From contig NZ_FRDJ01000002.1 in the NCBI RefSeq assembly GCF_900143265.1, forward strand, positions 124,001 to 188,000: 64,000 nucleotides of DNA, given 5' to 3'. The notes under the pieces were generated by a model that worked only from the letters and a program-made list of their open reading frames with translations, did no database searches and was not told the DNA's origin. The first letter of the stretch is position 1, and each line of letters starts with the position of its first letter. Below, piece after piece: positions 8,184 to 17,499 of the stretch. This stretch comes from Fervidobacterium gondwanense DSM 13020 (lineage in GTDB: Bacteria > Thermotogota > Thermotogae > Thermotogales > Fervidobacteriaceae). The position numbers were made by a program, and so were the translations under genes.

Positions 8184-8840
8184 ATGGGATTAGATAGCAC
8201 TACAGCGTGGATTATACTTGTGGTTTCAGGAATTCTGTTAGCAGGATTGCTTATATTTCTTCTCTTACCAAAAGAGGACGTACAATGGATAACAGCAAAC
8301 GGTGTAAGAATACAGAGCATACCAAAAGATGCAAATATTGTGTACGTTAACAACAGTATGGAGAAGAGGGTTGCGGAACTTTACAAATCAGGGAAGCTTC
8401 TTGCATTTCGTGGCGAAAGTATCGGTGGTGGAATAGACACTGTAACGGCACGTGATAAGGCAAAAATTAACGCGTTTAAAGAACTTTCCGAATATTTCAC
8501 AGCAAGGGTCCATACATTTGCTACATTAGTTGAGGGACAACTCCAGTCGGTTACTGGACAAAACGCACAACAAGTCAAAAGTGTTGCTCTCGATGCTTAT
8601 AAAAGAGTAACACAGCTCTTTTCTGACGCTCAAGTATCAGGTGCCTACATCTACGCGATCTGGGAAGAAAGAGTGGGAGCGCTTGTGTACACATATGTAC
8701 TTTTAGTTTTTGATCCAGCAGGTGCTATTGAAGCGTTAAAACAAAATGAAGAAATTTCTAAACAAATTGAAGAACTCGGAAAGTCTGGCGTCGATTTCTT
8801 CAAAGCACTCAATGCCGTTATCGAAGAAGCTCAAAAATAG
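8184..8840 (+). CDS. Membrane-anchored extracytoplasmic protein, paralogue of the 5157 gene
   Basis: This 218-residue protein has an N-terminal hydrophobic helix (residues 9-30, ending LLPKED) and an extracytoplasmic domain. It matches the 5157 product throughout: SIPKDANIVYV, ARDKAKINAFKELSEYF, TFATLVEGQLQSV, DAYKRVTQLF and SGAYIYAIW. Function is unknown. The two may form a heteromeric complex with the 740-residue protein between them; that is inference from the shared anchor and synteny. The gene ends in a strong bidirectional terminator against lepB. Confidence 0.75.
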   Translation: MGLDSTTAWIILVVSGILLAGLLIFLLLPKEDVQWITANGVRIQSIPKDANIVYVNNSMEKRVAELYKSGKLLAFRGESIGGGIDTVTARDKAKINAFKELSEYFTARVHTFATLVEGQLQSVTGQNAQQVKSVALDAYKRVTQLFSDAQVSGAYIYAIWEERVGALVYTYVLLVFDPAGAIEALKQNEEISKQIEELGKSGVDFFKALNAVIEEAQK

Positions 8841-8858
8841 ACTAATAAGAAAACAAAA

Positions 8859-8880
8859 AAGCGGGGAAAGCTCCCCGCTT
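8859..8880. terminator. Bidirectional intrinsic terminator
   Basis: AAGCGGGGA pairs with TCCCCGCTT around a 4-nt loop. It is flanked by a T-run on the minus-strand exit (TTTTTTGTTTTC) and a T-rich stretch on the plus-strand exit. It serves the converging 8184 gene and the lepB operon. Confidence 0.85.
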
Positions 8881-8888
8881 CATTCTTC

Positions 8889-9797
8889 TTATTTCTTCTC
8901 TGCAATCAATGGCTGAACAGGTCCAAATGCTTTGAAAGGCCAAATTCTAAGAATTGGACGTCCAACAACCGCACTTTTTGGAACGAAACCGAAATATCTA
9001 CTGTCAAGACTTTGTGAAGAATTATCTCCCATGAAGAAATAGAAACCTTTTGGGATCTTTACATAAACTTGCCCGTTCTCTTCCCATACATAGTTTGAGA
9101 AGTCGATATTGTTTGGGATAAGATATCTATCGACAAATACAGTGTAATCTATACCGTAGGGTACAGGCTCAAGACCACCCAATATGCTAAATACTATATT
9201 CGCAATCTCGTTCCCATCTCTTGAAGCTAAATTAAAGAGATATTCTCGGTATTTTGGCTTGTCATTTCTCAACCGGCTTGCCTCAGCAAGATAGCTCCAC
9301 AGTTTTGGATACTTAAATATTCCTTCAAGAGTATAATTCACGCTCTTTAAATGTTCCGGTATCTTACCGTTTACAAATAATTTCCAGTTTCCGTCGACAT
9401 TTTTGAGAGTTATAACATCTCCTTCTTTTGCAACAAGACGTTTAACATATTTTACAGAGCCTGAGAATTGCTTTGGTGTGAACATATCCATGAACTTGTC
9501 GAATGCTCTTAGCATTTGCTGGGCTCTCTCGTCAGGGAAAGGAGTATAGAATACTACTATCTCTCCTATTTCTGGTTCGCGTGCCGAATATGTTATTTTT
9601 TCAACAAACAGACGGTCCCCTACATTTATTGTGGGGACCATAGATGGTGTAGGGACGAGCATTGTTTCAAACACAAAAATTCTTATTATAGTTGCTGCAA
9701 CTACCGCATAGATTAAAGTCAAAAAAACTTCCTTAACTATGCTTTTAGCTTTCTGCCCTTCTTTTGTTCTTTTATCTGTAATATTTGATTTGGGCAT
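8889..9797 (-). CDS. lepB: Signal peptidase I
   Basis: This 302-residue type I leader peptidase removes signal peptides from exported proteins at the outer face of the cytoplasmic membrane. Residues about 22-44 form the N-terminal membrane anchor. The catalytic Ser is S52 in PTPSMVPT and the general base Lys is K119 in YVKRLVA. The C-terminal box MGDNSSQSLDSRYFG follows. Between the Lys and the GDN box lies a long segment (residues about 140-245) larger than in compact Firmicutes enzymes. It is the last gene of the ffh-rplS operon, starting 1 base after rplS, and ends at a strong terminator. Confidence 0.95.
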   Translation of the reverse strand: MPKSNITDKRTKEGQKAKSIVKEVFLTLIYAVVAATIIRIFVFETMLVPTPSMVPTINVGDRLFVEKITYSAREPEIGEIVVFYTPFPDERAQQMLRAFDKFMDMFTPKQFSGSVKYVKRLVAKEGDVITLKNVDGNWKLFVNGKIPEHLKSVNYTLEGIFKYPKLWSYLAEASRLRNDKPKYREYLFNLASRDGNEIANIVFSILGGLEPVPYGIDYTVFVDRYLIPNNIDFSNYVWEENGQVYVKIPKGFYFFMGDNSSQSLDSRYFGFVPKSAVVGRPILRIWPFKAFGPVQPLIAEKK

Positions 9798-9798
9798 T

Positions 9799-10146
9799 TT
9801 ATTTTCTCTCCTTAATTTTCACCTTACCCTTGACGTTTCTGAGATAGTAAAGCTTTGCCCTTCTCACTCTTCCTTTCTTTATAACCTCTACCTTTTCAAT
9901 GGTTGGAGCATAAAGTGGGAATATTCTTTCAACACCTATTCCGCCTGCAGCAACTCTTCTTACTGTGAACGTTTTGCTAACTCCCGAACCTCTGATAGCT
10001 ATAACGATACCTTCATAAGCCTGGATTCTTTCCTTGTCACCTTCTCTTACTCTCACGTGGACTCTTACGGTATCTCCAGGTCTGAACTGAGGAACTTCCT
10101 TAAGTTGGCTCTTTTCGATGATTCTCACTAAGTTGTCCATGCTCAT
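9799..10146 (-). CDS. rplS: 50S ribosomal protein L19
   Basis: This 115-residue protein carries the L19 signature: [60 protein letters not shown] and RAKLYYLR. L19 lies at the interface of the 30S and 50S subunits. Its position after rimM, trmD and a SPOUT methyltransferase is the usual bacterial arrangement. Confidence 0.97.
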   Translation of the reverse strand: MSMDNLVRIIEKSQLKEVPQFRPGDTVRVHVRVREGDKERIQAYEGIVIAIRGSGVSKTFTVRRVAAGGIGVERIFPLYAPTIEKVEVIKKGRVRRAKLYYLRNVKGKVKIKERK

Positions 10147-10170
10147 ATGTATGACCTCCCTTTTGCTATT

Positions 10171-11475
<1,305 letters not shown>

Positions 11476-11488
<13 letters not shown>

Positions 11489-12015
11489 TCCGGAAGCTTG
11501 ACCTGAATTTTCTTTCCTTCCTTGTCGATCTTTAGAACGTACCGTTCAATAACTGGAATCATAATCTCTTCCTTAGAGCTTTTATTCTTCTTCACAACTA
11601 TCACATCGTTATTCCCAGTTTCTACGATGTCTTCAACAAGACCAATATAATTTTCGTTTTCGTCATAGACTTCGGAATTGAGTAGTTCGTAGAAGTAATA
11701 TTCTCCATCTTTCGACTTTGGAAATGCCGATTTGTCTACATAAATTACAAATCCTTTAAGTTTCTCAGCTTCAGATATAGTATTTACACCAGCTATGTGG
11801 ACAATAAAATATCCGTGAGCCTTTTTGATCTTTTCGAATTTGCAATACGTAAACTTTTTCTGAGCCTCATTATATGCTATTACTTCAACGAGCTTAGCAA
11901 TTACTTCTGGCAGATTTGTAAAAGTGTGTAGTTTCAAATCTCCATTTAAACCGTGAGTATTACTCAATACACCAACAGGTATCTTTTCTTTCAAAAGTTC
12001 TTCTACTTTCCTCAT
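11476..12015 (-). CDS. rimM: 16S rRNA processing protein RimM
   Basis: This 179-residue protein contains the RimM N-domain (PVGVLSNTHGLNGDLKLHTF, where most homologues have GxxHGxxG) and the PRC-barrel C-domain (YYFYELLNSEVYDENENYIG, ending MIPVIERYVLKID). RimM binds S19 and assists 30S head maturation. It overlaps khpA by 4 bases and trmD by 13 bases. Confidence 0.95.
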
Positions 12016-12236
12016 CTTATCACCTTCAGGATGAAGTCAGAATCATCGGCCATAGCGGAAAGCAATATCTTAATAGATTTGATTGTCCTGCCGTCTTTAC
12101 CGATAACCTGACCCACATCCTCTGGATGGACAGAAATATCAAAAACCTTTTTTCCGCCCTCTTCATACTCGACTACTACGACATCGTCTGGGTGTTTTGC
12201 TATTGACTTGAGGACGTACTCGAGGAAATCTTTCAC
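12012..12236 (-). CDS. khpA: KH-domain RNA-binding protein KhpA
   Basis: This 74-residue protein is a single KH domain with the RNA-binding loop VIGKDGRTIKSIK near residue 40. KhpA (YlqC) binds RNA, often as a dimer with KhpB, and sits between rpsP and rimM in many bacteria. I chose the GTG at 12236 because GAAGGAGG lies 7 bases upstream; this gives the normal family length. An upstream in-frame ATG would add 11 residues unrelated to the family. Confidence 0.92.
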   Translation of the reverse strand: MKDFLEYVLKSIAKHPDDVVVVEYEEGGKKVFDISVHPEDVGQVIGKDGRTIKSIKILLSAMADDSDFILKVIR

Positions 12237-12290
12237 GCTTATGCCTCCTTCTGACCGTTCCATAGTCAAGAATGCTTATCCTTAAACTTC

Positions 12291-12560
12291 TCACTTCTTT
12301 GCTTTTGCAGCTTCAAGCTTTTCGTAAAGTCCAAGTTTTCCAAGAAGTTTTGAAACTGTTTCACTTGGCTGAGCACCTTTCAACATCCACTCAACTGCTT
12401 TATCAATGTCAACCTTCACTTCATATGGTTCCTTGAGTGGGTTGTAATAACCAAGGCTCTCGATGTACGCACCATCGCGTTTCTTTCTTTGATCAACGAC
12501 GACGATTCTGTAGAATGGTTGTTTCTTCTTTCCCATGCGTGTTAATCTAATCCTAACCAC
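12291..12560 (-). CDS. rpsP: 30S ribosomal protein S16
   Basis: This 89-residue protein starts [20 protein letters not shown], the S16 signature, and continues [18 protein letters not shown]. It is an assembly protein of the 30S body. The GTG at 12560 is selected because AGGAGGTG lies 6 bases upstream; the GTG at 12569 is part of that ribosome binding site. Confidence 0.96.
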   Translation of the reverse strand: MVRIRLTRMGKKKQPFYRIVVVDQRKKRDGAYIESLGYYNPLKEPYEVKVDIDKAVEWMLKGAQPSETVSKLLGKLGLYEKLEAAKAKK

Positions 12561-12597
12561 TAACAACACCTCCTAAGTTTTCTATGTGATGACATCG

Positions 12598-13902
12598 TCA
12601 GAATTTCAAGCCCTTCAAACCGAATGGCATTCTCCCTTTTTTCATCATCTTCATAAGCTTTTTCATTTCTTCATAAGATTTCAAGAGTTTGTTTATATCT
12701 TGCACTGTTGTACCGCTCCCATTGGCGATTCTCTTCTTTCTACTTGCGTTTATTATTGAAGGATTGTTTCGCTCTTCTGGTGTCATTGAGTTAATTATAG
12801 CCTCCACTTTCTTAAGTTCTTTTTCACTTGTGTTCAAATCGACTTCGGGCGCACCAGGCAGAGCCTCAAGAATCTTGTCCATTCCAAGCTTTTTGATCTC
12901 TTTAATCTGCTCTCTGAAATCGTCCAAAGTAAATTCCGCTCTCATGAATTTTTCGCCCATCTTTTGCATCTTTTCTTGGTCTAATTCTCTCTCAACTTTT
13001 TCGATCAGAGAAAGCACATCACCTAAACCAAGAATTCTGTTTGCCATTCTGTCGGGATAGAACTCGTCGAAATCATCTATCTTTTCTCCAACACCAACAA
13101 ATTTAATGGGTTTTCCGGTGATATATCTTATTGTGAGTATTACACCACCGCGTGAGTCACCGTCGAGTTTTGTAACAACAAATCCACTCACGTCAAGCCT
13201 TTCGTTGAAAACCTTACCAGAATTAACGGCATCTTGACCGGCCATGGCATCGACAGTTAGGAGTATCTCATCTGGATTTACCATGTCCTTTATCTTTTCA
13301 AGTTCATTCATCATTTCATCGTCGATATGTAAACGTCCGGCAGTATCTAAAATTACGACATCATATCCGCTATCCTTAACTTGCTTCATTGCTTCCTCAA
13401 CGATTTTCAACGCATTCTTTCTATCACCAGTTATGACTGGCACATTTATCTTTTTTCCTAAGGTTTCCAACTGATCAATTGCTGCAGGTCGGTAAGTATC
13501 AGCGGCAACTAAAATTGGATGTTTACCTTGCTTTTTAAGATAGTTAGCTATCTTAGCAGCACTTGTTGTTTTACCGGTACCCTGAAGACCTACCATCATA
13601 ACGTACGATGGGTTGTGAATCAACCTGAACGATTCTTTCTCACCCAACAATTTTATTAGTTCGTCTCTAACTATTTTAATGAACATCTGATCAGGAGTAA
13701 GTGATTTAAGCACCTCTTCGCCAAGTGCCTTTTTCTTGATCTCTTCAACAAACTCTTTAACTACTTTGTAGTTAACGTCTGCTGCTAAGAGAGACGTCTT
13801 TACTATTTGTATGGCTTCTTCTATATTCCTCTCTGTGATCTTTCCTTTACCAGCCAATGTCTTAAATGCATTGGATAACTTATCCCTTAAACCCTCAAAC
13901 AT
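12598..13902 (-). CDS. ffh: Signal recognition particle GTPase Ffh
   Basis: This 434-residue protein is the SRP54 homologue that recognises signal sequences on nascent chains and delivers them to FtsY. The N-domain precedes the GTPase with P-loop GLQGTGKTTSAAK, DTAGRLHID and TKLDGDSRGG. The C-terminal M domain (residues about 300-434) is methionine-rich with GSGTTVQDINKLL, which binds SRP RNA. ATG 13902 follows GGGGTGATAAG. It is the first gene of the rpsP-rimM-trmD-rplS-lepB operon, placing signal recognition and signal cleavage (lepB) in one transcript. Confidence 0.97.
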   Translation of the reverse strand: MFEGLRDKLSNAFKTLAGKGKITERNIEEAIQIVKTSLLAADVNYKVVKEFVEEIKKKALGEEVLKSLTPDQMFIKIVRDELIKLLGEKESFRLIHNPSYVMMVGLQGTGKTTSAAKIANYLKKQGKHPILVAADTYRPAAIDQLETLGKKINVPVITGDRKNALKIVEEAMKQVKDSGYDVVILDTAGRLHIDDEMMNELEKIKDMVNPDEILLTVDAMAGQDAVNSGKVFNERLDVSGFVVTKLDGDSRGGVILTIRYITGKPIKFVGVGEKIDDFDEFYPDRMANRILGLGDVLSLIEKVERELDQEKMQKMGEKFMRAEFTLDDFREQIKEIKKLGMDKILEALPGAPEVDLNTSEKELKKVEAIINSMTPEERNNPSIINASRKKRIANGSGTTVQDINKLLKSYEEMKKLMKMMKKGRMPFGLKGLKF

Positions 13903-13933
13903 CTTATCACCCCGCAGAAGTGTTCCGTAGAAT

Positions 13934-13961
13934 ATCATACATTCTATTGCAGAAAAATCAA
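13934..13961 (-). promoter_or_regulatory. Promoter of the ffh-lepB operon
   Basis: TTGATT (13961-13956) and TATGAT (13939-13934) are separated by 16 bases and lie about 30 bases upstream of the ffh start. Confidence 0.65.
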
Positions 13962-14091
13962 TTAATTAAACAAGTCATAGGTAACAAAGACGAAAAAGAT
14001 ATGTTAATTTTAGGTGTCCATAGTTAGATGAGTTTACTTAACAAACACATTTGTCGTTACATAATTGCAAAGATAGAAATTGGAGGTTTTG

Positions 14092-14100
14092 TGCTATAAT
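14092..14100 (+). promoter_or_regulatory. Extended -10 promoter upstream of the MFS gene
   Basis: TGCTATAAT is an extended -10 without a recognisable -35 at normal spacing. The 14-base block TTTTGTGCTATAAT is repeated exactly at the FKBP promoter (15625-15638). Confidence 0.6.
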
Positions 14101-14254
14101 CCGTAATGAGCTATTTTAAATCATTCTGGAAGATGAACATACAGGCTTTTATTCATAAATCCGTTACACAATCTTGCTTTATGGCTGAAGTTACGATGCC
14201 TTTTATGGATTTAACTTAAGGGAAGAATGTTAAAGGAATATTGGGGGGATTGGT

Positions 14255-15616
14255 TTGATATTTCTTATCAATCTTTATACCCTTCTGGTTGGTATATCGC
14301 GTGCTGCGTACACCGCGTTATTCAATTTGTATCTTAAATCATATGATATCCCCAATACTGTTATTGGGAATGCAACATTCTATTATTCTTGGGGGATGGC
14401 GATTGGTGGGTTCTTATTTGCCGGGATTTCAGATAAGATAGGGAGAAAAAAGACCATTTTATTTACGATGCCTCTTTATGGATTATTTGGAATACTTAGA
14501 CTTCTTAACTTGCAATGGGCATTATACTTGTATTTAGTATCCTTTCTGTTTGGATTTTTCGATACATCAGTCATAATGCCTACAATATCGGTTATTGAAA
14601 ATTCAGACGAGAAGAAGAGGCTAAGAAACTCGAATATAAACTTCGCCATAGTAATGATTACTGGTGTCATTGGATATTTCGGTGCTGGGGTACTCTCAGA
14701 ACGTATTGGCCTGTATCCAAGTCTCAACATCTCAATGGTACTTGCAATATTGTCCGTACTGCCAGTATTGGCATTTCCAAATGTTCGTATAAAGAAAAGA
14801 TTAATTAAGAGGAAAAATGAATTGTCACCGTCACAGCTGATAATGTTAATTTATTACATATCTTCCGGTGCGCTTGTTAGTTTGGCTGCTGGAGTTTTTA
14901 TAAATTTTGGAAATGTCATTTTCTATGACCTATTTTCATTCTCAACGGCTATGATTACTGTTGTGCTTGCGATATCTCAGTTATCCACAGCGGCGACATC
15001 TCTTTTTTCACACAAACTTACTCACAGATACGGCTATAAATTGTCGCTGTTTTTGATATACCTTAGTGTTTCAGTTCTAATTTTCCTGATGCCAATTTTC
15101 ATGCTTAATTCATATGTTTTCAGCATTGCTTACATTCTCAGATACGTCTTGATAAATATTTCAACACCGCTCTACATGGTATTCTGCCTATCTTATCTTC
15201 CAAGACAGTACATAGCTACATATTCAGGATTGAGCTACTTTGTTAATAATGTCATGCGGGCAGTGTCAGCACAAATATTTACAAAATTGTCTGTAACCGG
15301 TGAGACAGATTACAATAAGCTTTTTGGAGTTACTGGATTGTTTTATCTATTGAACACATTACTCACACTGTTTGTGTTCTACCTGATGTATAAAGTGTCA
15401 GAACAGAATACTAATTCTGAGGCCCACAAATTATCAGAAAAGCAGAACAGCAAGAAAAGTAGACCTGTTCCTAAAGCGAAGAAAACTTTTCCACTTTTTA
15501 GAAGAACAACTCATGTTAGTATTCATATCCATACTCCTAATACAACGACGAAAAGGCATTATGTTTCTGTGTTCGTTAAACAAGGATCAGTAAGGAGAAA
15601 AAGAAGCGACTTTTGA
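14255..15616 (+). CDS. Major facilitator superfamily transporter
   Basis: This 453-residue protein has about 12 predicted membrane helices and the MFS loop 2-3 signature GISDKIGRKKT near residue 60. The last 65 residues or so are a hydrophilic, Lys/Arg/His-rich cytoplasmic tail unusual for the family. The substrate cannot be read from the sequence. The start is a TTG behind GGGGGGAT. It has its own extended -10 promoter with a long leader, and the FKBP gene downstream has a separate promoter. Confidence 0.85.
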   Translation: MIFLINLYTLLVGISRAAYTALFNLYLKSYDIPNTVIGNATFYYSWGMAIGGFLFAGISDKIGRKKTILFTMPLYGLFGILRLLNLQWALYLYLVSFLFGFFDTSVIMPTISVIENSDEKKRLRNSNINFAIVMITGVIGYFGAGVLSERIGLYPSLNISMVLAILSVLPVLAFPNVRIKKRLIKRKNELSPSQLIMLIYYISSGALVSLAAGVFINFGNVIFYDLFSFSTAMITVVLAISQLSTAATSLFSHKLTHRYGYKLSLFLIYLSVSVLIFLMPIFMLNSYVFSIAYILRYVLINISTPLYMVFCLSYLPRQYIATYSGLSYFVNNVMRAVSAQIFTKLSVTGETDYNKLFGVTGLFYLLNTLLTLFVFYLMYKVSEQNTNSEAHKLSEKQNSKKSRPVPKAKKTFPLFRRTTHVSIHIHTPNTTTKRHYVSVFVKQGSVRRKRSDF

Positions 15617-15624
15617 TTTTGAAA

Positions 15625-15638
15625 TTTTGTGCTATAAT
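15625..15638 (+). promoter_or_regulatory. Extended -10 promoter for the FKBP-PelF-DUF2194-DUF155 operon
   Basis: TGCTATAAT lies 34 bases upstream of the FKBP start. The block TTTTGTGCTATAAT is identical to that before the MFS gene. Confidence 0.6.
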
Positions 15639-15671
15639 CAAAATGTCGAAAAAAACAAAGGATGTGATTTT

Positions 15672-16091
15672 ATGGGTATTAAGAATGGAGATAAGATCAA
15701 GGTTCATTACACAGGGATGTTTGAGGATGGTCAGGTTTTTGACACTTCGCTCAACAGAGAACCGCTCGAATTTGTAGTTGGAGCAGGTCAAGTTATTCAA
15801 GGTTTTGAAGAAGAACTTATCGGTTTGGAAATTGGTGATAGGAAGAAATTTCTTATACCTTTTGAAAAAGCTTATGGCCCAGTAAGAGAAGACTTAAAAT
15901 TCAGTGTTCAAAGATCGATGCTTCCTGAAGATGCTAATGTAGGAGACCTTCTTGAAGTTCACCAACAAGACGGTGGTTTCTTCGTTGTGCGAATTGAGGA
16001 ACTCAATGAAAATGTTGCGATACTTGATGCAAACCATCCGTTGGCTGGAAAGAACCTTATATTTGAGGTTGAGATCATAGAAATTTCGTAA
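15672..16091 (+). CDS. FKBP-type peptidyl-prolyl isomerase, SlyD-like
   Basis: This 139-residue protein has the split FKBP fold with an insert-in-flap domain. The pattern is KIKVHYTGMFEDGQVFDTS, LEFVVGAGQVIQGFEEELIG, the IF domain (about residues 65-115), then NHPLAGKNLIFEVEI. SlyD-like proteins combine prolyl isomerase and chaperone activity. The His-rich metal-binding tail of E. coli SlyD is absent. The start ATG lies behind GGATGTGA, and the glycosyltransferase gene begins 4 bases after its stop, so the two are coupled. Confidence 0.9.
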   Translation: MGIKNGDKIKVHYTGMFEDGQVFDTSLNREPLEFVVGAGQVIQGFEEELIGLEIGDRKKFLIPFEKAYGPVREDLKFSVQRSMLPEDANVGDLLEVHQQDGGFFVVRIEELNENVAILDANHPLAGKNLIFEVEIIEIS

Positions 16092-16095
16092 TTTT

Positions 16096-17499
16096 ATGCG
16101 TGTATGCTTGATTGTTGAAGGAACGTATCCTTACATTACAGGTGGGGTTTCTTCATGGATTCAAATGATAATTGAAAATATACCTGACGTAGAATTCGAC
16201 GTGGTCCATTTAGCACCGTGGAAATGGTCACGTCCTTTTTCTTATAAAATGCCAGTTAATTTGAAGAGCGTGTACGAATATCCGCTTTTTTCTGTGGATT
16301 TCAAGAAGGACGGAGAAATGTTAGATGAAAAGGAAATAGTTCGTAACATAAGACAACTACTCTTTTTGAAGGAAAGTAGAGTTGAGTTTTTTTCTAACAT
16401 CCTTAGATCTGTTTCAGGAAAACATATTGATTATATACTTCAAAGCAAGACATTTTGGCAATTTCTGGTTGACATTTACGAACGTTACTTTTATGAAGAA
16501 GGGTTTCCAAGTTTCTATTGGACAATTATAGGTTTTGTGCTTCCAATTTTAAGCGCCATCCAATCAATCCCACCAAAAGCTGATATATATCATTCAACAA
16601 CCACCGGCTACGCAGTTCTCAGCGCTCTTTCTGGAAAATATATACACAAGGGAAAGCTGATAGTAACAGAACACGGGATATATCATCGTGAAAGAGAAAT
16701 AGAGATCATAAAATCAACGAGTATTCAAGAAATATATAAGAAGACATGGATTGAGATTTTCAGACTCATAAGTGAAACTGCTTATCAAGAGTGTGATGCG
16801 CTAACAACCCTCTTTGAAAAAAATCAGCTCTTCCAATTTGAGTTGAACGCCGATATCCGCAAGTCTCGAGTTATTCCCAATGGTATTGATGTTAAAAAGT
16901 TTTCAGCAATCGAGCCTGTCGAACATGACACATTTAACATAGGAATGATTGGCAGGGTTGTGCCAATAAAAGACGTGATAACTGGAATTAAAGCGTTCGA
17001 TATTTTTGTAAAGAAGCATCCAAATTCAAAATTGTACATCATCGGACCAACAGACGAGGATGAAGAATATTATCAAAGGTGCGTTGACATTGTTAGACTT
17101 TTTAACTTGGAAGAAAAGGTAATATTCACTGGCAGGGCGAATGTCTTGGATTATTATCCTCTGATCGATGTTTTGCTAATAAGCAGTATCTCCGAGGGTC
17201 AACCGCTTGTACAATTAGAGGCTATGGCATCAGGCATTCCAGTTGTTGTTACAAACGTAGGGAATTGCCCAGAAATCGCGCTTGACCCTGATGGGCAATC
17301 TGGTTTTGTTGTTGAGCCGAAAGATTATCAAGCCATGGCTGAAAAACTTGATGTTTTAGCATCAGATAAACACTTGTGCAAAACTTTTGGTGAAAATGGA
17401 AGAAAAATTGTACAGGAAAAATACAACTTAGAAAAGATGATTAGCGAGTACAGAAGGTTGTATGAGGAGGTTTTGAGTAGTGCAATACAAAACACTTAA
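16096..17499 (+). CDS. Family 4 glycosyltransferase, PelF-like
   Basis: This 467-residue protein is a GT-B retaining glycosyltransferase. The N-terminus VCLIVEGTYPYITGGVSSWI and the segment TEHGIYHRERE are characteristic of the PelF group. The C-terminal GT4 half has GMIGRVVPIKD and the E-x7-E pair in SEGQPLVQLEAMASG. PelF polymerises the cationic Pel exopolysaccharide from a UDP-sugar. Here no PelD, PelE or PelG is present, so the product is unknown. The gene has no strong ribosome binding site and probably depends on coupling to the FKBP gene; it overlaps the DUF2194 gene by 20 bases. Confidence 0.88.
   Translation: MRVCLIVEGTYPYITGGVSSWIQMIIENIPDVEFDVVHLAPWKWSRPFSYKMPVNLKSVYEYPLFSVDFKKDGEMLDEKEIVRNIRQLLFLKESRVEFFSNILRSVSGKHIDYILQSKTFWQFLVDIYERYFYEEGFPSFYWTIIGFVLPILSAIQSIPPKADIYHSTTTGYAVLSALSGKYIHKGKLIVTEHGIYHREREIEIIKSTSIQEIYKKTWIEIFRLISETAYQECDALTTLFEKNQLFQFELNADIRKSRVIPNGIDVKKFSAIEPVEHDTFNIGMIGRVVPIKDVITGIKAFDIFVKKHPNSKLYIIGPTDEDEEYYQRCVDIVRLFNLEEKVIFTGRANVLDYYPLIDVLLISSISEGQPLVQLEAMASGIPVVVTNVGNCPEIALDPDGQSGFVVEPKDYQAMAEKLDVLASDKHLCKTFGENGRKIVQEKYNLEKMISEYRRLYEEVLSSAIQNT

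Larger units (their letters stand above)
13903..14254. other. Intergenic region between divergent ffh and MFS genes
   Basis: These 352 bases contain no convincing gene. They hold the ffh promoter on the minus strand, and an extended -10 promoter on the plus strand at 14092-14100. The plus-strand leader of about 145 bases before the MFS start contains a short inverted repeat (TAAATCC near 14156 and GGATTTA near 14207). I see no known riboswitch in it. Confidence 0.5.

Noticed and set aside
9739-10131. A 130-codon plus-strand frame opposite lepB and rplS
   Set aside because: Antisense to two well-supported genes and without recognisable features.
13962-14254. A riboswitch in the leader of the first MFS gene
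   Set aside because: The leader is long but only a weak 7-bp inverted repeat is visible and no known aptamer core was recognised.
16096-17499. A full pel exopolysaccharide operon
   Set aside because: Only the PelF-like enzyme is present; no PelA, PelD, PelE or PelG homologue is visible in the window.
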